Assembly (NCBI RefSeq): GCF_000721235.1
Contig: NZ_JOFH01000035.1
Span: 60,501 to 124,500, forward strand
Length of the DNA: 64,000 bases
Reading direction: 5' to 3'
DNA from: Streptomyces olivaceus
GTDB taxonomy: Bacteria; Actinomycetota; Actinomycetes; Streptomycetales; Streptomycetaceae
Numbering within the stretch: position 1 is the first letter of the stretch; each line of letters starts with the position of its first letter. The position numbers and the translations under genes are program-made. The notes beneath the pieces were generated by a model. The model saw nothing but the letters and a program-made list of their open reading frames with translations, did not search any database and had not been told where the DNA came from. Positions 18,834 through 32,647 of the stretch are shown here, piece after piece.

Positions 18834-20063
18834 TCAGGCGATCGTGACGTGTACCGGTCCGCCCGCGGGGTCGACGCGGTGTGTCCAGCGGGCCGTCAGG
18901 GTCAGCGGGCGGTGCGGGGCGGCGACGGTGAGCGGGAGCCGGGCCCGGTGCAGCGGGCGGCCGTCCTGGGTGACGTACAGGACCGGGCGGCTCAGCGGGA
19001 TCGCCGTGCGCAGGAGGTACGGGAGACGGTCGGCCGGGGTGACGCGGTCGGGGGTGATGCGCAGCAGGGGCGGGGCGGTGACCAGCGGGACGCCGGTGGG
19101 CCAGTGCGCGGCCCTGCTCCGGTCGGCGGCGAGCCAGTCGCGTACGGCGCCGGCCGCGTGCGCGCCCTCGCGGGCCGCCGTCGCCGCGCTCTCGACGGCG
19201 TGCAGCACGCTGCCGGCCGCGAAGACGCCGGGCCGCGAGGTCCGCAGGGCGCCGTCGACGGCGGGGCCGCGGGTGCCCGGGGCCAGGGTGAGCGCGCCGC
19301 GCCGGGCGAGTTCGTGCTCGGGGACGAAGTCGCCGGTGAACACGACGGTGTCGCAGGGCAGCGTGGCCGTACGGCCGTCGCGGTGGCGGACCCGCACGCC
19401 CGACAGGCGTCCGCGGCCGAGGAGTTCGGTGACCGAGGTGCCGGTGAGGACGGGGGTGCGGTGCCGCAGGCGGGCGTCCAGGGTGCGCGCGGCGGCGGCC
19501 GGGGCCCGGGGCAGGTCGGTGACCAGGGCGACGACCTCGGCTCCGGCGGCCCGTACGGTGTCGGCGGCGGCGTGGGAGACCGCCTCGGCGCCGACGATCA
19601 CCGCGCGGGTGCCGATGTGCTGCCCGTACAGGTGGACCGCCTGCTGGAGTTCGCCGGTGGTGTGGACGCCGGCCGGGCGGGTGCCGGGGACGAGGCGGGC
19701 GGCGCGGGGGCGTTCACGGGCGCCGGTGGCGAGGATCACGGCCCGGGCGGCGAGGGTCTCGGCGCCGCCCGGTCCGACGGTGGCGAGGGCGAGGTCGCCC
19801 GTCCAGTCGAGCGCGGTGACACCGGTCCGCACGTCGGCGCCCGCGCGGGCGGCGGCCTCCGTGAGCCGCCGTGCGTGGTCGGGGCCGGTCAGCGCGTGCG
19901 GCCACGCGCCGAAGCCCCGGTGCGCGCAGTGCCTCGGCACTCCCCCGGGCCACTGCTCGCGCTCCAGAACCTCGACGTGCGCCCCGGCCGCCGCGAGCCG
20001 GGAGGCGGCCACGAGTCCGGCGGGTCCCGCCCCGACCACCAGGACGTCGACCTCGCGGCTCAT
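18834..20063 (-). CDS. FAD/NAD(P)-dependent oxidoreductase, GlpB/HcnB-like
   Basis: A 409-residue flavoprotein. The FAD-binding motif VLVVGAGPAGLVAASRL lies at residues 7-23 and ATGARERPRAARLVPGTRPAG marks the pyridine-nucleotide oxidoreductase fold. A second Rossmann motif begins near AVIVGAEAVSHAAA. FAAGSVLHAVESAATAAREGAHAAG near residues 320-345 is the usual C-terminal FAD contact. Its ATG overlaps the stop of the upstream gene (ATGA), so the two are translationally coupled. With the GlpA-like protein it may form an electron-transfer complex that oxidises glycerol 3-phosphate or a similar substrate. The exact substrate is inferred from position only. Confidence 0.75.
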   Translation of the reverse strand: MSREVDVLVVGAGPAGLVAASRLAAAGAHVEVLEREQWPGGVPRHCAHRGFGAWPHALTGPDHARRLTEAAARAGADVRTGVTALDWTGDLALATVGPGGAETLAARAVILATGARERPRAARLVPGTRPAGVHTTGELQQAVHLYGQHIGTRAVIVGAEAVSHAAADTVRAAGAEVVALVTDLPRAPAAAARTLDARLRHRTPVLTGTSVTELLGRGRLSGVRVRHRDGRTATLPCDTVVFTGDFVPEHELARRGALTLAPGTRGPAVDGALRTSRPGVFAAGSVLHAVESAATAAREGAHAAGAVRDWLAADRSRAAHWPTGVPLVTAPPLLRITPDRVTPADRLPYLLRTAIPLSRPVLYVTQDGRPLHRARLPLTVAAPHRPLTLTARWTHRVDPAGGPVHVTIA

Positions 20064-21463
20064 CCGCCTGCCTCCTCGAAGAGCGCCCGTACGGCCGCTC
20101 CGCAGTGGAACCCGCCGCAGCGGCCCGACCTGGCCCGGGTGCGGCGGCGCAGTCCCTCCGGGCTCCGGGGCGGGATCGTACTGGCGAGGGCGTCGCGGAT
20201 CTCGCCGCGGGAGACGCGCTCGCAGTGGCAGACCAGGACGCCGTACTCCGGGTCGGCGGCGACGCGTTCGGGCTGCTGGTGGGGGCGTGGGAAGGCCTCG
20301 CCGAGGTTGGGCATCCGGACCGGGTCGGGCGGGCGCTCCGCGCCGAGGTCGAGGCCGGTTTCGGCGAGCAGGGCGGTGACGTGCGCGGCGATGGCGAGGG
20401 AGGCGGTGAGGCCGGTGGAGCGGATGCCGCCGACCGTGACACTGCCCAGTTCCGGGTGGGCGCGGATGCGGTAGTCGTCGTGCTCGGTGGCGGCGCGCAG
20501 TCCGGCGTAGACGGCGGTGACCTCCTCATCCAGCAGTGCGGGGAGGATGCGGCGGCCCTGTTCGCGCAGGGCGCGCAGCCCCTCGGCGGTGGACTCGGTG
20601 GCGTCCTTGTCGTCGAGGTTCTCGGCGGTGGGGCCCAGCAGGACGTTGCCGTAGACGGTCGGTGCGACCAGGACGCCCTTGCCGAGGGCGGTGGGGACCG
20701 GCAGCAGGATGTGCCGGACGAGGGCGCGGGCGAACTTGTCGTGGACGACGAGCTGGCCCCGGCGCGGGGTGACGGTGAAGTCGTCGAGGCCGAGACCCCG
20801 GTCGAGGGTGTCGGCGTGCAGTCCGGCCGCGTTGACGAGCCGGCGGGCGTGCAGGGGGCCGCGCGGGGTGGTCAGGCGGTGGACGCCGTCGTGGCGGCCG
20901 GCGGGTTCGACCGGCGTGTTCAGGTGCAGGTCGACTCCGGCGCGGACCGCCTGGGTGGCGTACGCGAGGGTGGTCGTCCAGGGGCAGATGATGCTCTCGC
21001 CGGGCACGTGGAGGGCGCCGAGCGCGCCGGGGCCGAGGTGGGGTTCGCGGGCGTACAGGTCGGCGGGGCCGAGGAGGCGGGTGTCGTGGTACGCGTTGCG
21101 GGCGGCCTTCTCCGCGAGGCGGGGCAGGGCGGCGAGCTGCTCCTCGTCCCAGGCGACGAGCAGGGCGCCGACGCGTTCGACGGGGATGCCGGACTCGGTG
21201 GCGTAGGTGGCGAGCAGGCGGGCGCCCTCGCGTACGAGCCGCGCTTCGAGGGAGCCGGGCACGGCGTCGAAACCGGTGTGCAGAATGGCGGTGTTGGCCT
21301 TGGACGTGCCCTGCCCGACGTCGTCCAGGGCCTCGACGAGGGCGACCCGCAGGGCCGGATGGTGCGCGAGCCGGCGCGCGATCGCACAGCCGACCACGCC
21401 CGCGCCGACGACCACCACGTCGTACGGCTCGGCGGGCAGGGGCCCGGAGACGGTGACGGTCAC
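20060..21463 (-). CDS. glycerol-3-phosphate dehydrogenase, GlpA-like with BFD [2Fe-2S] domain
   Basis: A 467-residue FAD-dependent dehydrogenase expected to oxidise glycerol 3-phosphate to dihydroxyacetone phosphate. The N-terminus carries VVVVGAGVVGCAIARRL, the FAD site. The DAO fold continues to about residue 370. The C-terminal 60 residues hold a bacterioferredoxin-like domain with Cys spaced as CHCE and RCGGFHC, which should bind an iron-sulfur cluster. That layout is GlpA-type rather than aerobic GlpD. GTG 21463 is chosen because the FAD motif follows it; the longer frame starts in low-complexity DNA. It lies between the kinase gene and the coupled FAD oxidoreductase. No GlpC-type membrane anchor is seen. 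Confidence 0.8.
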   Translation of the reverse strand: MTVTVSGPLPAEPYDVVVVGAGVVGCAIARRLAHHPALRVALVEALDDVGQGTSKANTAILHTGFDAVPGSLEARLVREGARLLATYATESGIPVERVGALLVAWDEEQLAALPRLAEKAARNAYHDTRLLGPADLYAREPHLGPGALGALHVPGESIICPWTTTLAYATQAVRAGVDLHLNTPVEPAGRHDGVHRLTTPRGPLHARRLVNAAGLHADTLDRGLGLDDFTVTPRRGQLVVHDKFARALVRHILLPVPTALGKGVLVAPTVYGNVLLGPTAENLDDKDATESTAEGLRALREQGRRILPALLDEEVTAVYAGLRAATEHDDYRIRAHPELGSVTVGGIRSTGLTASLAIAAHVTALLAETGLDLGAERPPDPVRMPNLGEAFPRPHQQPERVAADPEYGVLVCHCERVSRGEIRDALASTIPPRSPEGLRRRTRARSGRCGGFHCGAAVRALFEEAGG

Positions 21464-21803
21464 ACGCGACTCCGCTCGGCGGGCGGGCCGTCGGGGGCGC
21501 GGTGTCCCGCCGGGGCACGGTGGGCTCCCGAGGCACGGTGGGCTCCCGGGGCGCGGGGCACGCCGAGGGTACGGTGAACGCCCCGGGTAGGCGGGCCACT
21601 TGACGCGCCGGGCGCCAGTTCGGCGCGGCAGGACGGGCTCCCTGCTCCGCCGCCCGGGGCCGCGGGGCGCACGGAGGCCCGGAACGCGGAGCACCCGCGG
21701 TGCGGGAACACGCGGCACCCGAAGCCCTGGAACGCGGGGCGCCCCGAGCCCTGGAACGCGGAGCGCCCCGTGCCCCGCCGGCCCGCGGGCCGTCGCGCCC
21801 CCT
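21464..21803. repeat. 340-bp low-complexity intergenic spacer with tandem repeats
   Basis: No gene is supported here. Two kinds of short tandem repeat are visible. An 18-bp unit (GGCACGGTGGGCTCCCG plus one base) occurs twice at 21514-21549. A 24-bp unit (AGCCCTGGAACGCGG...) occurs twice at 21723-21770 with one mismatch, with more degenerate relatives just upstream at about 21673. The spacer sits inside the kinase/dehydrogenase operon, where such a long gap is unusual. Confidence 0.75.
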
Positions 21804-23243
<1,440 letters not shown>

Positions 23244-23517
23244 GGCGCTCCTCTCCGGCTGCCGCACCGACCGCTCGGCGATCACTGCGCGCCAGCCTGC
23301 CGCCGTGCGCACTCCGCGTCAAGTACCCCTGACCGTACGTCAGTTCTCCCAGGTGGCGCCGGATTCTCCCGACTGTGCCGAAACTGAACAGAGGCGGAAC
23401 CTCCGCCTCTATAGTGTCCGCCGACCGGCACGACCACCGCACCGCCGCCCCAGGGGAGGGCTGTTTGTCGCTCCAGCCTGCCGTCCCGCCGATTCCACTC
23501 CCTGCGGCGTGCGTCTG

Positions 23518-24525
23518 ATGGCCAGAGACGGAGTACAGCCCGCCTACGATCCCGCCGGTCACGACGGCGCGCTGCGCTCCGCCCTGCAGGAGGTGCGCGC
23601 CGGACGCTGGATGTCGATGCGCATCCTGCTGGAGCAGACGGACTCCTGGTCGCAGTGGACCCGGCGGACTCAGGTGCTGGCCGCGTCGGCCGCCGGTACG
23701 GACGTGGTGCGGGCCTGGCTCGCGGAGGAGCCGCGCAGCGTGACCGCCGCGGTGATGCACGCCCGGGTCGCCGTGGAGCGCGCGCTGCGGGCGCACCGCG
23801 AGGAGCATCGCCGCACGCACGAGCTGTGGCTCCAGGCCTGGCACGCCTGCGACGCGGTGACGCGTTCGGCGCCGCACGACCCGGTGCCGTGGGTGTGCCT
23901 GCTTGCGCTGGCCCGGCTGGACGAGGGGCAGCGCTGGGACGAGCACCGGGTGCCGCCGCCCGAGCCGATGCTGCCGGTGGGCCCGTGGGGGCTGCTGGCC
24001 GAGGCGGACAGGCGGGACCCGGACAACCGGGAGGCCCATCACCGCATGCTCCAGTTCCTCTACCCCCGGGGCGGCTCGGAGCGGCTGGCCCGTGCGGCGG
24101 GGTTCGCGCAGTGGGCGGCGGGCTCGGCGCCGCCGGGCTCGGCCCTGCACGTGCTGCCGCTGTACGTGCGGGTGGAGCGCTACCGCCGTTCGGGCGTGCG
24201 GGAGGCGGCGCTGGACCTGCACTGGGTGGCCGAGGACGCCACCCGTGAGGCGCGGCAGGCGTTCGACTCCTGGTTCGCGCAGTGTCCGCCGGGCGAACGG
24301 TCGCTGCCGGACCTGAACCACCTGGCCCACGCGCTGTGGGGCGCCCTCCGGTTCCGGGAGGCGGACCAGGTGTTCGACGCGCTCGGCCCCTACTGGACGC
24401 CGCTGCCCTGGGCCTGCCGGGCCCCGGGCGGCGGCGGTTCCGCCCGGCGGGCCGCGGAGGTCTTCCTCCAGGCCCGCGCACGCAGCCGTTCGGCCGCCCG
24501 CGGCCGTGGCCGACGACACCGCTGA
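23518..24525 (+). CDS. conserved hypothetical protein, mainly helical
   Basis: A 335-residue protein I do not recognise. It has no signal peptide or membrane segment. Its middle is rich in Arg, Glu, Ala and Trp with repeated helical blocks (ELWLQAWHACDAV, DPVPWVCLLALARL, EAHHRMLQFLYPRG). This pattern suggests a TPR- or HEAT-like alpha-solenoid. The C-terminal 30 residues are basic. ATG 23518 is the first start after the divergent glycerol kinase promoter region, though no strong ribosome site is visible. It ends 31 bp before the APC permease start, so the two may be co-transcribed. Confidence 0.7.
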   Translation: MARDGVQPAYDPAGHDGALRSALQEVRAGRWMSMRILLEQTDSWSQWTRRTQVLAASAAGTDVVRAWLAEEPRSVTAAVMHARVAVERALRAHREEHRRTHELWLQAWHACDAVTRSAPHDPVPWVCLLALARLDEGQRWDEHRVPPPEPMLPVGPWGLLAEADRRDPDNREAHHRMLQFLYPRGGSERLARAAGFAQWAAGSAPPGSALHVLPLYVRVERYRRSGVREAALDLHWVAEDATREARQAFDSWFAQCPPGERSLPDLNHLAHALWGALRFREADQVFDALGPYWTPLPWACRAPGGGGSARRAAEVFLQARARSRSAARGRGRRHR

Positions 24526-24556
24526 TCCCACGCCGTCCCGTCCCCGGAGGTTTGTC

Positions 24557-26101
24557 ATGTCACGCCCCTCTGAACCACCCGCCGCCGGCCGGCACTCCGC
24601 GTCCGGCGCCGCGACCGACGAGGAACAGCGCCTGCGCGAACTCGGCTACCGGCCGGTGCTGGCCCGCCGGATGGGCGGCTTCGGCAACTTCGCCATCAGC
24701 TTCTCGGTGATCTCGATCCTGTCCGGCTGCATGACCCTGTACGGCTTCGGCCTGGGCACCGGCGGCCCCGCGGTGATGCTGTGGGGCTGGGCGGGGGTCG
24801 GCCTGTTCGTGCTGTGCGTCGGGATGGCACTGGCCGAGGTCACCAGCGCGTATCCGACGTCGGGTGCGCTGTACTACATGGCCGACCGGCTCGGCGGCCG
24901 CCGCTGGGGCTGGTACACGGGCTGGCTGAACCTGCTGGGGCTGCTCGGCGCGATCGCCGGGATCGACTACGGGGCGGCGCTGTTCACCGGCGCGTTCCTG
25001 AACCTCCAGTGGGGCTTCGCCCCGACGCCGGAGAAGACGATGCTGATCTTCGTGGCGATCCTGCTGCTGCACGCGGTGCTCAACCTGTTCGGGGTCCGGC
25101 TGGTCAGTGTCCTCAACTCGGTGAGCGTGTGGTGGCACCTGGCCGGTGTCGCGCTGATCGTCGGTGCGCTGGTGATCGTCCCGGACCACCACCAGTCGCC
25201 GTCGTTCGTCTTCACCGAGTTCGTCAACGACACCGGCTGGGAGAACCCGCTGTACGTCGCCGCGATCGGGCTGCTGCTGGCCCAGTACACCTTCTCCGGC
25301 TACGACGCCTCCGCCCACCTGTCCGAGGAGACCTCGAACGCCTCGGTGTCGGCGGCACGGGGCATCGTGCGGGCCATCTGGGTCTCGTGGCTGGCGGGTT
25401 TCGTGCTGCTGGCCGGGCTGACCTTCGCGATCCAGGACTACGCGGCGACCCGGGACACCGCGACCGGGGTGCCGCCCGCGCAGATCCTCCTGGACGGCCT
25501 GGGCACGGACGGTGCGAGCGCGCTGCTGCTCGTGGTGATCGTGGCGCAGCTCTTCTGCGGCAACGCCGAGGTGGCCGCCGCCAGCCGGATGGTGTTCGCG
25601 TTCAGCCGGGACGGCGCCCTGCCCGGCTCGTCCCTGTGGCGCAGGGTCTCGGCCCGCACCCAGACGCCGGTGCCCGCCGTGTGGCTGTCGGTGGCCGTGG
25701 CCTGCCTGCTCGCGGTGCCGTCCCTGTACTCGGCGACGGCGTACGGCGCGGTGACCGCCATCAACGTCATCGGCATCACTCCGGCGTACGCCATCCCGGT
25801 GCTGCTGCGGCTGCGCGCGGGCGACCGGTTCACTCCGGGGCCGTGGAACCTGGGGCGGTGGAGCAGGCCGGTCGGCTGGGTCGCGGTGGTGTGGGTGGCG
25901 TTGGTCACCGTGCTCTTCTGCCTGCCCCAGGCGTCGCCGGTGACGGTCGACACGATGAACTACGCCGTCGTCGCCCTGCTCGTCGTACTGGTACTGGCCA
26001 CGGTGTGGTGGTTCGTCGCCCGGCGTTCGTACGGCACTCCGACGACCGCGGCCTACGGCGACGACCGTGAGCAGGAGGAACTGGCCGAGGGCATCGTCTG
26101 A
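24557..26101 (+). CDS. APC-family amino acid/polyamine permease
   Basis: A 514-residue transporter with about twelve hydrophobic helices. The early ARRMGGFGNFAISFSVISI block is typical of the amino acid-choline-GABA permeases. The conserved segment TFSGYDASAHLSEETSNAS (near residues 249-267) is a known GabP/choline-type signature. It should import an amine or amino acid with protons. ATG 24557 follows a strong CCGGAGG site; the frame upstream of it has none. The preceding gene of unknown function may be in the same transcript. Confidence 0.85.
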   Translation: MSRPSEPPAAGRHSASGAATDEEQRLRELGYRPVLARRMGGFGNFAISFSVISILSGCMTLYGFGLGTGGPAVMLWGWAGVGLFVLCVGMALAEVTSAYPTSGALYYMADRLGGRRWGWYTGWLNLLGLLGAIAGIDYGAALFTGAFLNLQWGFAPTPEKTMLIFVAILLLHAVLNLFGVRLVSVLNSVSVWWHLAGVALIVGALVIVPDHHQSPSFVFTEFVNDTGWENPLYVAAIGLLLAQYTFSGYDASAHLSEETSNASVSAARGIVRAIWVSWLAGFVLLAGLTFAIQDYAATRDTATGVPPAQILLDGLGTDGASALLLVVIVAQLFCGNAEVAAASRMVFAFSRDGALPGSSLWRRVSARTQTPVPAVWLSVAVACLLAVPSLYSATAYGAVTAINVIGITPAYAIPVLLRLRAGDRFTPGPWNLGRWSRPVGWVAVVWVALVTVLFCLPQASPVTVDTMNYAVVALLVVLVLATVWWFVARRSYGTPTTAAYGDDREQEELAEGIV

Positions 26102-26246
26102 GACGCTCCGGCCCGCCTCCGTGCGCGGTACGGAACACCGCCCGGGATACGGCAGGATGAGCCTTCGCGCGGGTCGAACTGCCTTGCGGACAGGCTCGGT
26201 CGCGCCCCCTTCCCTCAAGCATCATCGAGCAGGTGACGACGTGACG

Positions 26247-26256
26247 TGTGATCACA
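26247..26256. promoter_or_regulatory. 10-bp palindrome TGTGATCACA before the MscS gene
   Basis: A perfect 10-bp palindrome lies 52 bp upstream of the channel start in a 207-bp intergenic region. It is Crp-like in appearance but the spacing does not match the usual GTG-N6-GNCAC consensus, so no factor is named. Confidence 0.25.
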
Positions 26257-26308
26257 TCCGGCGTTCGGCGGGGTCCTCCGCCGCGTCCGGGCCCCTTGGA
26301 GGCGAGCG

Positions 26309-29748
<3,440 letters not shown>

Positions 29749-29770
29749 TCCCCGGGAGCCCCGCGCGCCC

Positions 29771-29821
29771 ACGGGCACCCCGTTTCCGTCCGGTTCCGTC
29801 CGGCGGAGACGGGGTGCCCGT
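29771..29821 (+). terminator. rho-independent-like terminator after icd
   Basis: ACGGGCACCCCGT and ACGGGGTGCCCGT form a perfect 13-bp stem 22 bp after the icd stop, with a 25-base loop. The loop contains a tandem TTCCGTCCGG. No long U-run follows, which is common for Streptomyces terminators. Confidence 0.65.
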
Positions 29822-29868
29822 CTGTCGTCACCCGCACCCGTCGTCGCCCGCACCCAGGGAGCACCCCC

Positions 29869-30666
29869 GTGACCGACGCCCCCGCTTCCTTCGACCTCGT
29901 CCCGGGCGCCGCCGCGTCCCCGGTGATCCTGCACGTGCCCCACTCCTCCCGCGCGGTCCCGGCCGGTGTCCGTCCCGGCATCGTGCTGTCCGACGCGGAG
30001 CTGGAACGCGAGCTGGACCACATGACCGACGCGCACACGGCCGAGATCGCCGGGGCGGCGGCCGCGCTGGCCGGCCGCACGCCGTGGCGGTTCGTGAACC
30101 GGACGTCGCGGCTGGTCGTGGACCCGGAGCGGTTCCCGGACGAGCGGGAGGAGATGGCGGCCGTCGGGATGGGCGCCATCTACACGCGGACGTCGCACCG
30201 CGAGGCGCTGCGCGAGGACGGCACGGACCCCGGACCGCTGATCGAGCGGTACTTCCGGCCGTACGCGCGGGCGATGACCGAGGCGGTCGCCGACCGGCTC
30301 GCGGCCACCGGACGGGCCGTCGTCCTCGACGTGCACTCCTACCCGAGCGAGCCGCTGCCCTACGAGCTGCACGGCGGCGGCCCGCGCCCGCCGGTGTGCC
30401 TCGGCACCGACGGCTTCCACACGCCGCCCGCGCTGCTCGCGGCGGCCCGGGAGGCCTTCGCCCCCTGCGGGGAGACCGGCCTGGACAGCCCGTTCGCCGG
30501 GACGTACGTGCCGCTGGACTTCTACGGGAGGCGGGCCGAGGTCGGCGCGCTGATGGTGGAGATCCGCCGGGACACCTACATGACCGAGCCGGGCGGACCG
30601 GCCGGTCCCGGCCTGCCCCGGCTCGCGGCGGCCCTGGCGGCACTCGTCGACGCGGTGTCCGGCTGA
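29869..30666 (+). CDS. N-formylglutamate amidohydrolase family protein
   Basis: A 265-residue metal-dependent amidohydrolase. The start [14 protein letters not shown] and [13 protein letters not shown] are characteristic. [17 protein letters not shown] near residues 146-162 supplies further metal-binding His and Asp residues, and VEIRRDTYM ends the domain. Family members hydrolyse N-formylglutamate in the five-step histidine breakdown route, but no hut genes are nearby. It follows icd but is separated by a terminator. Start GTG 29869 has a GGGAG site. Confidence 0.82.
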   Translation: MTDAPASFDLVPGAAASPVILHVPHSSRAVPAGVRPGIVLSDAELERELDHMTDAHTAEIAGAAAALAGRTPWRFVNRTSRLVVDPERFPDEREEMAAVGMGAIYTRTSHREALREDGTDPGPLIERYFRPYARAMTEAVADRLAATGRAVVLDVHSYPSEPLPYELHGGGPRPPVCLGTDGFHTPPALLAAAREAFAPCGETGLDSPFAGTYVPLDFYGRRAEVGALMVEIRRDTYMTEPGGPAGPGLPRLAAALAALVDAVSG

Positions 30667-30780
30667 CCGTCGCCGCAGCCCGGCTGACCGTCGCCGTGCC
30701 CGGTGAGCGCCGCCGTGGGCGGTGAGCGTCTCCGTGCCCGGTGAGCACCGCCGTGCCCGGTGAAGCGTCGCCGTGTCCGA
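30661..30780. repeat. degenerate tandem repeat, about 18-bp unit
   Basis: Directly after the amidohydrolase stop, a unit like CGGTGAGCGTCGCCGTGCC recurs about six times with one to four changes per copy. Copies lie near 30664, 30682, 30700, 30719, 30738 and 30757. The 207-bp gap to the P450 start contains no gene. It belongs to the same class of short intergenic repeats seen at 17.7, 21.5 and 45.0 kb. Confidence 0.65.
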
Positions 30781-30873
30781 TGACCGTCGCCCGGTCCGGC
30801 CGGCCTCCGTGGTCCCCACCGGCTGGAGCACCTCCGCGCGACAGCCGGGCCGGGGCGCGGCCAGGGTGGGGGG

Positions 30874-32097
30874 ATGACCCAGGAGACCAGCACGCTGACC
30901 GGCCAGCCCACGCCCCCGGTACGGGACTGGCCCGCCCTCGACCTGGACGGGCCGGAGTTCGACCCGGTCCTCGCCGGCCTGATGCGGGAGGGCCCGCTGA
31001 CCCGCGTCCGGCTGCCGCACGGCGAGGGCTGGGCCTGGCTCGCCACCCGGTACGACGACGTGCGGGCGATCACGAACGACCCGCGCTTCGGGCGGGCCGA
31101 GGTGACGAAGCGTCAGGTCACGCGCCTTGCCCCGCACTTCAAGCCGCGGCCCGGCTCCCTCGCCTTCGCCGACCAGCCCGACCACAACCGGCTGCGGCGC
31201 GCGGTCGCCGGCGCGTTCACCGTGGGTGCGACCCGGCGGCTGCGGCCCCGGGCGCAGCGGATCCTGGACGGCCTGGTGGACGGGGTGGTCCGCGAGGGGC
31301 CGCCCGCGGACCTGGTCGAACGGGTCCTGGAACCGTTCCCGATCACCGTCGTCAGCGAGGTGATGGGCGTACCGGCCGCGGACCGGGACCGGGTGCACGC
31401 GTGGACCCGGCAGATCATCTCCACCTCCGGCGGCGCCGAGGCCGCCGAGCGGGCCAAGCAGGGCCTGTACGGGTGGATCACCGGGACCGTCCGCGACCGC
31501 GCCGGCAGCGACGGCGAGGACGTGTACTCGATGCTCGGTGCGGCCGTGGGCCGGGGCGAGGTCGGCGAGACGGAGGCCGTGGGACTCGCGGGGCCGTTGC
31601 AGATCGGCGGCGAGGCGGTCACGCACAACGTCGGTCAGATGCTGTTCCTGCTGCTCACCCGCCCCGGACTGATGACCCGCATGCGCGAGCGCCCCGAGGC
31701 GCGGGGCACGGCACTGGACGAGCTGCTGCGCTGGATCTCGCACCGCACCTCGGTGGGTCTCGCCCGCATCGCCCTGGCGGACGTCGACGTGCGCGGGACG
31801 CGCATCGCCGCCGGTGACCCGGTGTACGTCTCCTACCTGGCCGCCAACCGCGACCCGGACGTCTTCCCCGACCCGGACCGCATCGACCTGGACCGCGAAC
31901 CCAACCCGCACCTGGCGTACGGCAACGGGCACCACTTCTGCACGGGTGCCGTACTGGCCCGGATGCAGACCGAGCTGCTGGTCGACACGCTCCTGGAGCG
32001 GCTGCCGGGGCTGCGGCTCGCGGTCCCGGCCGAGCAGGTGGCCTGGCGCCGCAAGACCATGATCCGGGGCCCCCGCACGCTGCCCTGCGCCTGGTAG
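30874..32097 (+). CDS. cytochrome P450, CYP158A-like (biflaviolin-synthase family)
   Basis: A 407-residue soluble P450. It shows the heme ligand motif YGNGHHFCTGA near residues 349-359, the K-helix ExxR (ELLR) and an I-helix GGEAVTHN. The N-terminal run PVRDWPALDLDG, GEGWAWLATRYDDVR, NDPRFGRAEV and RQVTRLAPHF closely matches what I recall of CYP158A1/A2 of S. coelicolor. Those enzymes couple flaviolin molecules oxidatively. No type III PKS (RppA) gene adjoins it, as for the solitary CYP158A1. The first heme-motif residue is Tyr rather than the usual Phe. ATG 30874 has a G-rich ribosome site. Redox partners must come from elsewhere. Confidence 0.82.
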   Translation: MTQETSTLTGQPTPPVRDWPALDLDGPEFDPVLAGLMREGPLTRVRLPHGEGWAWLATRYDDVRAITNDPRFGRAEVTKRQVTRLAPHFKPRPGSLAFADQPDHNRLRRAVAGAFTVGATRRLRPRAQRILDGLVDGVVREGPPADLVERVLEPFPITVVSEVMGVPAADRDRVHAWTRQIISTSGGAEAAERAKQGLYGWITGTVRDRAGSDGEDVYSMLGAAVGRGEVGETEAVGLAGPLQIGGEAVTHNVGQMLFLLLTRPGLMTRMRERPEARGTALDELLRWISHRTSVGLARIALADVDVRGTRIAAGDPVYVSYLAANRDPDVFPDPDRIDLDREPNPHLAYGNGHHFCTGAVLARMQTELLVDTLLERLPGLRLAVPAEQVAWRRKTMIRGPRTLPCAW

Positions 32098-32128
32098 GAC
32101 GCAGGCGGCAGCGGTGCGCCGGGGCGCC

Positions 32129-32647
32129 TCAGGCCCGCAGCCACTCCGTCACGACCACCTCGCGGCCGGTCCGCAGCCGCAGGGCGAAGGGGCCCGAGGG
32201 CGGGGCCTCGCCCGTGAAGCGGCCCAGGTCGTCGGCGGTCAGCCGGGCGTACTCGCGCGGTCCGCTCAGCACCTCGATCCGGGCCGGGCCCGGCGGCAGC
32301 AGCTGGCCGATCAGGCCGTCCTCGGTGACCTCGACGTCGACGGTGACCGCGTCGGCCTGGAAGGTCAGCATCCTGGGCGGATCGCTCTCGCCCCTGACCG
32401 GGATGCCGTCGACCAGCGAGTCGAAGGTCAGCTCGGCCACGCGGGCGTCGAGGTCGCGCAGCGCGAAGGCGTCGACGGCGATGCCCCGCAGCCCGGCCGG
32501 GACCGGGTCGAGGATCGCGGCGGCCTGCCGCAGCTCCTCCTCCAGGAGACCGCAGTCCCAGTCGTCGGCCGGGAACTCGCCGCCGGGCGGCCCGTCGCCC
32601 GAGCCGTCGAAGTCGTCGAAGCCGTGCCGGTCGCTCATGTCGCTCAT
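32129..32647 (-). CDS. small acidic protein coupled to the sigma factor gene
   Basis: A 172-residue protein I cannot assign to a named function. The first 30 residues are very acidic and Gly/Pro-rich (MSDMSDRHGFDDFDGSGDG). The rest looks like a compact beta-rich domain (VTVDVEVTEDGLIGQLLPPG, FALRLRTGREVVVTEW). There are no membrane helices. Its ATG overlaps the sigma-factor stop (ATGA), so the two are translationally coupled. Position suggests a partner or regulator of the sigma factor, or a cleavage target of the nearby proteases. It lacks a ZAS-type zinc anti-sigma motif. Confidence 0.75.
   Translation of the reverse strand: MSDMSDRHGFDDFDGSGDGPPGGEFPADDWDCGLLEEELRQAAAILDPVPAGLRGIAVDAFALRDLDARVAELTFDSLVDGIPVRGESDPPRMLTFQADAVTVDVEVTEDGLIGQLLPPGPARIEVLSGPREYARLTADDLGRFTGEAPPSGPFALRLRTGREVVVTEWLRA

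Noticed and set aside
26247..26256. Crp binding site at TGTGATCACA
   Set aside because: The spacing does not match the known Streptomyces Crp consensus; kept only as a low-confidence palindrome.
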